In this document: positions 58,572 through 64,000 of the stretch, piece by piece
How positions within the stretch are numbered: the first letter of the stretch is position 1
Layout: each line of letters begins with the position of its first letter
From: Capsaspora owczarzaki ATCC 30864
Lineage: Eukaryota; Opisthokonta; Filasterea
Direction of reading: 5' to 3'
Length of the DNA: 64,000 nucleotides
NCBI RefSeq assembly: GCF_000151315.2
Contig: NW_011887308.1
Location: 125,649 to 189,648 of the forward strand
The notes under the pieces: model-generated
What the model was told of the DNA's origin: nothing
Databases searched by the model: none
The model's input: the letters and a program-made list of their open reading frames with translations, nothing else
Program-made: the position numbers and the translations under genes

Positions 58572-59418
58572 GATTGAAAAGATACAAAAAAGAAGAAGAA
58601 AAAACAAAGAAGAATGAGTTTTGCATTTGATTTGTAGATCTAAATGTCAGCGACAATTGGGAAAGAATGCTCACAAAGAGACACACACATGCATGCACAA
58701 TCAATAGACACATGTTGGAATGGTGAGGAATTGTGCGCAGCGGAAGAGTGGTTGGACAGAGCGAGGTGGAGGGGGTTGGAAGTGCAGCATAAACGACAAT
58801 CCACACACCACCTTAGAAGAACTCACAGTCTGGTCTGCGCGAGCGCTTTGTACCTCAGTACAAGTCTGTCGATGAATTTCAGACACAGCAATAGCAGCGA
58901 AATTTGGCGGGACCCCTCCACAATCGCACCGACGTTTGTTTGTGTTTCATATTCAAACCGAACCAAGCAGCGCTCTTAGCTCAACATCGGCAACACTATT
59001 CAACATGATTGGTCGCCCTCACTACTCGATGCGAAAGGGAAAGGCGTATCATCATGCACATGTTGTATGAATTGCTCCGATGCGCGCTCTTTCGCTCCCT
59101 TGACAAAATCCTTGCACAGCAATTTCGCATGTGTGGAAAATTTCGCATTGCCAAAACCGCTGAGATTTCTCGCTGCGCAGTCCCAATGCCACCCTCAATA
59201 ACAACAACCGTATCCAAACTATTAGAGTGGTTTGCATAACCTCCGCATTCCCTCCGCACCGCCTCCTCCGCTCGCTCATGGCTGGGCGATCCGCACTCTT
59301 CCGCACCAAATCTTCCGCACCGATTTAAAATCCTGCTGAAATTCGTTTCGGATGAAGCCACTCCTGTATTCACATACACTCCCCCATAAACTCAAACACA
59401 TACACCTCAGAAATCAAA
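58572..59418. promoter_or_regulatory. Divergent intergenic region (PDI and SDR heads)
   Basis: These 847 bases hold both promoters. The last 40 bases before the SDR start are C/A-rich. I could not identify ER-stress or other known elements with confidence, and no gene is supported. Confidence 0.45.
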
Positions 59419-60168
59419 ATGGCTTCCCTCAACAACCTTTCCGTCGCAGGCCGCGTCGTGCTGGTCTCTGGCGCATCGTCTGGAATTGGCGAAGCCACGG
59501 CTCGCCTTCTTGCCGCTCGAGGCGCCAAGGTCGTCCTCGGTGCTCGCCGCACAGACCGTATCGACGCCATTGTGGCAGAAATCAAGAAGGCCGGCGGCCA
59601 GGCCGCTGGACAAAAGCTCGACGTGACCTCACTCGAGGATTTCGAGGCGTTTGTGCGTTTCGCCGAATCGACTTTTGGCCCGGTCGACGTGCTGATCAAC
59701 AACGCCGGCATCATGCCGCTGGCACCGCTGCACGCCCTCAAGGTTTCCGAATGGACGGCCACCATTGATGTCAACATTCGCGGCGTTCTGCATGGCATCG
59801 CGGCCGTCATCACCAAGATGCGTGAACGCAAGCAAGGGCACATCATCAACGTCTCCTCGGTTGCCGCCCACATTGTCTGGCCGACCGGCGCAGTGTACTG
59901 TGCTTCCAAATTCGCGGTTGCCGCAATTTCGGAGGGTCTCCGCCTTGAAAACCAGGACGTCCGCGTGACGGTGGTTTCCCCCGGCGTGGTGGAATCCGAG
60001 CTCGCGCACACAACGACGGACGAAAACACCAAAGTTGCTCTCAGCAAGCTCCGGGAAGTCGCCCTGACCCCTGACGCCATTGCCCGAGCCATTGCGTACG
60101 CCATCGAGCAGCCCGCTGACGTTGCCGTCAATGAGATTATTGTTCGTCCGACCGCGGCCACGATTTAA
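59419..60168 (+). CDS. Short-chain dehydrogenase/reductase, classical type, bacterial-looking
   Basis: A single exon of 249 residues, a normal length for a classical SDR. The cofactor motif is SGASSGIG (residues 17-24), with NNAG at 94-97, and the catalytic Ser147, Tyr160 and Lys164 in NVSS and YCASK. Basic residues after beta-2 (GARRTDR) favour NADP(H). The segment MPLAPLHALKVSEW and the VWPTGAVYCASKFAVAAISE stretch are like bacterial YdfG-type oxidoreductases that act on 3-hydroxy acids or related alcohols. The substrate cannot be told from sequence. It has no introns in an intron-rich region, which fits (but does not prove) acquisition from bacteria. Confidence 0.9.
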   Translation: MASLNNLSVAGRVVLVSGASSGIGEATARLLAARGAKVVLGARRTDRIDAIVAEIKKAGGQAAGQKLDVTSLEDFEAFVRFAESTFGPVDVLINNAGIMPLAPLHALKVSEWTATIDVNIRGVLHGIAAVITKMRERKQGHIINVSSVAAHIVWPTGAVYCASKFAVAAISEGLRLENQDVRVTVVSPGVVESELAHTTTDENTKVALSKLREVALTPDAIARAIAYAIEQPADVAVNEIIVRPTAATI

Positions 60169-60621
60169 CTTGAGGTTTTGGTTGTTGTTGTTACAGTATT
60201 GTTGTCGCAATCTCTGGTGCAATTTGCACATCACCAGTACATGTACAAAACCACCCCAACCTTGTTGACTTCAATACAATACTTGCCTCCATATTCGACG
60301 CACACGGTCGTGTTTCCAAAAAAAGTTGGGGCGTGGTTCCTGACTGTTGCGCGAACATGCCAAAAAAAACTCAAAAACTCGGGGCTTGTTTTCGATTGTT
60401 GTATATTGAGGACAAAGGGGGGACAAAAAGCGACACGGGCTAACACGACTAGACAAGAGATGTTGTGTGGTCTTGAACTTGAAACGAACAAAAAAAACGG
60501 TTCAATAGAGACAAACACACTCGTCTCAAACTGCCATGAAACTATCGCCTCTTCCGTATAAAAAGCCAACTGGCGCAAACAGGAAGAGCCTAGCACTCAA
60601 CCTGCGTGGACAATGCGCTCT
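60169..60621. other. Convergent 3' flanks of SDR and eS26 genes
   Basis: No gene is supportable here; GTT repeats follow the SDR stop codon. Confidence 0.5.
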
Positions 60622-61680
60622 TTAAGCCTTGACGGGGGCGGGGGTAGCAGCGGCGGGGGCAGCGGCAGCGGCGGGGGCAGCAGCGCCAGCAGCGGGGGTG
60701 CGGGGGCCGGTGGGCTTCTTGGCACCCTCGGCAGGGCGGCGAATGCGCGGCGGCGGGTCGCGGTTGCGGCGGTCGACGGCCGAGCGGTTGCGGACGACCT
60801 TCGAGTGGATGGCGCACGAGACGCAGTATTGCTGCTTCAGGTACATCTTGGGAAGAGCGTAGACCTCGAAGACGGAGGCGTCGGTGATATCACGGACGGC
60901 AGCCGACTCGATAATGTTGCGGACAACAAAGCGCTTGATGGCCTTGTCCTTCGGGACGGAGCGGCCGCAGTTGGTGCAGCGGATGGGCTTGACGTGGCCG
61001 CGGCCGTGCTTGGCGCGCCCGTTGTTGCGTCGCTTTTGAGTCTGCACAAGTCGGATGCGGAAACGCAGAACGGTTAGTGTTGTGGGTGCGTGTGGCGCGT
61101 GGGCAAACAAAACGGCTGTTGATGGGGATGGGAGCAGAAGAAGAAGAAGCAGATCAAAAAACAAAAACGAGCAAGCAAGGCGAAAACAAAGAAACCGTCC
61201 ACTCTTGCCCTCTTCTTCGCGCCCCCTGCGACACCCCGACCAAGAACACACTATCTGGGATCGTTGCTGAAGCAGCTGGTCTGGCAAATGAGACCCGTGA
61301 AGCCGATCGTTGAGCGAGCAAAAAGACGATGTGCTGCTGTTCAGAAAAAAATCAATGCACCGCCCCTTCTCGTCCCTGAGACCGCCGGTGGTCGCTCGCA
61401 CAAGCTACCACCGCCAACAAGCGATCACTGGCAGTGTCGGCTGCCGACGTGGAGGGGCGCGAAACCTCAGCTGGGCCGACAGGACGATCGCAAATCCTCG
61501 CAGCACAACCAAAAGCCAAAGTTTTTGCCGCCAACGACCCGCCGCTGTTCCGGTCCCCCTCCAGCCGCTCCTACAGCCGCTATAGCCCCTCTCCCCACTC
61601 AATCCGACGTGTTGCATGATATTTCAATGGATTCGAGAAGATGGCGGGCAGAGCGCAGGGTGGATGGCTGTCCGCACCAT
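60622..61680 (-). CDS. RPS26: Ribosomal protein eS26
   Basis: The main exon 61041-60622 encodes 139 residues after the initiator: [38 protein letters not shown] and [16 protein letters not shown], with the two CxxC zinc pairs of eS26. An acceptor (ttgtgcag) lies directly before the ACT codon, so the initiator Met must come from an upstream exon. A candidate is ATG followed at once by gtgcgg at 61680-61678, giving a 636-nt intron right after the start codon; this is the least certain part. The C-terminus has an Ala/Pro-rich extension of about 25 residues. It is a component of the small cytosolic ribosomal subunit at the mRNA exit site. Confidence 0.93.
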
Positions 61681-62117
61681 GAAAACGGCAGGAAAAGAGA
61701 GAGCGATCCAAAACGATTTCTGCCTCCAACAAAAACGAAAAGCAAAATACAAGTCAAAAAAATCAATGCAGAAAAACCATTGCAGCATTTTCTCAGCTTT
61801 ACTCGAACGCTCACGAGCACAAAGGACTATCCAGTGACCTGTGGCTGCAGCAAAGAGAAATGAGTGCAACTTGCATCACCAGGAATCGAGAGAGAGAGAG
61901 AGCGATGGAAAATCAAAAGCCAATGCATCTGAGCCAATTTGACAGCAATGTGCCAGTTCATCTCGGTTGCTCAGAGCTGCTCGAAATCTGTGGCACGAAT
62001 GTCCCCCCCCCCACAACAGACTCGGGGGGACTTGTTTACCTCGGATTCTCTGAGCGCCCTTGACTTTTTCTGCTGTTTGAATTGTTTCTCAGTCGTCGTT
62101 TTTTTCATTCAACCAAA
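61681..62117. promoter_or_regulatory. Divergent intergenic region (eS26 and SmD3 heads)
   Basis: It holds the promoters of both genes. A GA repeat lies at 61889-61902, and a T/C-rich tract precedes the SmD3 start codon. Nothing else is certain. Confidence 0.4.
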
Positions 62118-63101
62118 ATGTCGATCGGCACCCCTATCAAAGTGCTGCACGAGGCCGTCGGCCATATTGTGACGATTGAGCTCAAGACGAGCGAGGTGTA
62201 CCGTGGCAAGCTCTTCCAGGTCGAGGACAACATGAACTGCCAGCTCGAGGACATCACCTTCACATCGCGGGACGGCCAGGTCTCGCGTCTGCAGCAGGTC
62301 TACATTCGCGGGTCCAAGGTCCGCTTTTTCATCGTACCCGACATGATCCGTCACTCGCCCGTCTTTGCAAAGACCTCAGCACAGCGCGCCCATCTCGGCG
62401 GCAAGACTTCAGCCCGCGCTCCAGGTGAGGCCTCAAAGCGAGAACGAGCGAAAAGGGAATAGAAAAACGGATGGACGACGACCGAAATCCTGTCCTTGGT
62501 CCGATCGCGCGGATAGAGACGGACGCGTTGGGTCGTGGGAGGAGGAGGATGAGGATGAGGAGGAGGAGGGTGAGAGTTGGAGACCAACGAACGTCGTGCG
62601 GGCTCGTGGGGATGAGAGCTTTGGCGACGAGTGGAGAAGAGACAGAGAAGAGATCTCGCTTTTGGCGGGCTGCTCTCTGGCGCTTCGACGGGGTGCTGCG
62701 GCTTCGGAGTGAGGCATGGATCCAAGTGCGTGCGATGGATGTGTGCGATGTGGGAAGAGCGGAGCAGAGTCAGAGCCGTGCAGCCACTGAGACTGCTGAA
62801 ACGATCAGAAGCGATGCAATCAGACGAAGCGTCCTCGTTCGTTACGGCTCGTTACGGCTCGTCGTTCATTGTTGTGATTGTGCTTTGTCGTTGCTGTTCG
62901 TCGTTGCTGTTGTGTTTAGTTGGCGTTGGTGTCGCGGTCGTGGTTGCAAACCTTTGACTGACTTGAAACACCCTGAATTTGTTTATCTTGTGCTTTGCAG
63001 GGCGAGGGCGTGGTCGGGGTGGTCCCGCTGGCCCCGGTGGCGAGCGTGGTGATCGAGGTGAACGAGGTGACCGAGGACGTGGCCGAGGTGCGACTCGATA
63101 A
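62118..63101 (+). CDS. SNRPD3: Small nuclear ribonucleoprotein SmD3
   Basis: Exons 62118-62424 and 63001-63101 give about 135 residues. The Sm fold is clear: [35 protein letters not shown] (Sm1) and [15 protein letters not shown] (Sm2). The last exon is an RG-rich tail (GRGRGRGG, then [14 protein letters not shown]), as in SmD3 of other eukaryotes, where arginines are dimethylated for SMN binding. It forms part of the heptameric ring on U1, U2, U4 and U5 snRNAs. The 576-nt intron lies exactly between the fold and the tail. Confidence 0.96.
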
Positions 63102-63440
63102 AACAGTAAACAGACCGGATAAACTTTTGCTGCGCGCGCGTGCCTGGAAGTTCGCACCCTGTCAACCCTTGCGTCCATGGAGGTCCTTTTGCCTTTGATT
63201 GCATACAAAGCCACAGGCGATGCGTCTGTTCATGGGTGATTTCACAGGTTGCATACTGCTCCCGTCGTGTGTGGGTGTGCGTTGTTTGTTATTAGTATGT
63301 GTTGTTTGTTGTATCACGAAAAGAGTTTTTTTGTTTTTTGTTTGTTTTTTTTTTTTTTCCTTTGGTTTCCTGCCGTCGCCTCTGATTTCTGATGTACTTG
63401 TCGACTGTGTTGATCTTGTTTGCATGAGAAGTAAATTGGG
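63102..63440. other. Intergenic region up to the assembly gap
   Basis: This is the SmD3 3' flank with GTT-rich and T-rich sequence. No gene was seen. Confidence 0.45.
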
Positions 63441-63540
63441 NNNNNNNNNNNNNNNNNNNNNNNNNNNNNNNNNNNNNNNNNNNNNNNNNNNNNNNNNNNN
63501 NNNNNNNNNNNNNNNNNNNNNNNNNNNNNNNNNNNNNNNN
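63441..63540. other. Assembly gap (100 N)
   Basis: Exactly 100 N bases, the usual placeholder for a gap of unknown size. T and C runs directly follow it. Confidence 0.99.
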
Positions 63541-63945
63541 TTTTTTTCCCCCCCCCCCTTTCGTTCTCTTCTGTTGTTGCTCTGCTTTTCGCTCGTTCGC
63601 TCCGAATCCGCACACGCGCACAGTGCACACTCTCATCGACAACATCAGTGCTCTGTCCGACACGACGGCGATCCAAGCGGACGAGCGAGCAGCGAAAATC
63701 CCCCCTTCTTAAAAAAAAAAAAAAAAGGAGCGATCGCTTTTTTTTTTTCTTTTCTTTTTCTTTCCCAATGCATTTCCATTGACTTTCCAGTGACTTTGTC
63801 CACTGACTTTGACTTTGTCCGTTGTGCCGCACTTGGTTTTTCCCCCCTTCTTCATTGCTTCATTGCTTGTCCGATCTGGCGACTGACCTTGTTGGATTTG
63901 TGTGTCTTTTTGATCCTTGTGCAGCAGCAGCCTGCCCTCGTTCGC

Positions 63946-63978
63946 ATGTCCTCCACCAAGGCCACCGGTCTCGTCAAG
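63946..63978 (+). CDS. First coding exon of a gene cut by the right edge, possibly NDUFA5
   Basis: An ATG at 63946 opens 11 codons (MSSTKATGLVK) and meets a donor-like gtaaca at 63979. It is preceded by ttgtgcag at 63917-63923, so a 5' untranslated exon is likely. The TGLV motif resembles the N-terminus of complex I subunit NDUFA5 (B13), which begins with a similar TTGLVG. Eleven residues are too few to be sure. Confidence 0.35.
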
Positions 63979-64000
63979 GTAACATATACGAACAAGCAAG

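Noticed and set aside
58996-59379. 127-codon minus-strand frame in the PDI/SDR spacer
   Set aside because: No recognisable motif, no splice support, and composition typical of non-coding DNA.

Overview
The window is nuclear DNA of a eukaryote with dense, short, GT-AG introns, GC-rich exons and long A or T runs confined to introns and intergenic DNA. Gene content (a Grb2-type SH3-SH2-SH3 adaptor, an alpha-arrestin, a C2-WW-HECT ligase, a TALE homeobox gene, an EH-domain endocytic scaffold) points to a unicellular relative of animals. A filasterean such as Capsaspora is my best guess, but it is an inference from gene content and cannot be proved from this window. A 100-N run at 63441-63540 marks a scaffold gap.

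Left edge (1-10.8 kb): a small accessory cluster of Crinkler/RHS-type effector-like genes (P-loop NTPase plus PD-(D/E)XK-like nuclease). One copy on the minus strand runs off the left edge, one looks whole, and one is a fossil. They lie on both sides of a 7-exon USP36/42-like deubiquitinase that ends in an RGG box. Two families of direct repeats (about 90 bp and 135 bp) mark past duplication here.

11-26 kb: an EH-EH-proline-rich-RA-coiled-coil protein (+), a ZDHHC9/14/18-type palmitoyltransferase (+) whose catalytic motif sits in a 26-nt microexon, a GID4 substrate receptor (-), and a NEDD4-like HECT ligase (+) whose catalytic cysteine codon is split by an intron.

27-40 kb: one uninterrupted 4350-residue reading frame with an N-terminal hydrophobic segment, a very large presumed extracellular part, about eight C-terminal membrane spans and a cytosolic tail ending in an NPF motif. 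It matches no family I recognise.

40.7-52 kb: the Grb2 orthologue (+), an ankyrin-like plus TALE homeobox fusion (-), a class IV PLP enzyme resembling aminodeoxychorismate lyase (-), an 11-exon alpha-arrestin (+), a purple acid phosphatase (-) and mitochondrial ribosomal protein bL34m (+).

52-64 kb: a PHD-finger protein (-), a classical a-b-b'-a' protein disulfide isomerase (-), an intronless bacterial-looking SDR oxidoreductase (+), ribosomal protein eS26 (-), SmD3 (+), and at the right edge the first coding exon of what may be complex I subunit NDUFA5.

Two themes recur. Three genes belong to the ubiquitin system (USP36-like, NEDD4-like, GID4), and the alpha-arrestin comes from a family of ligase adaptors. 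There is also a plausible endocytic and receptor signalling set: EH domains facing an NPF tail on the giant membrane protein, and PxxPxR sites in the EH protein facing the SH3 domains of Grb2. These pairings are inferences from motifs, not shown interactions.
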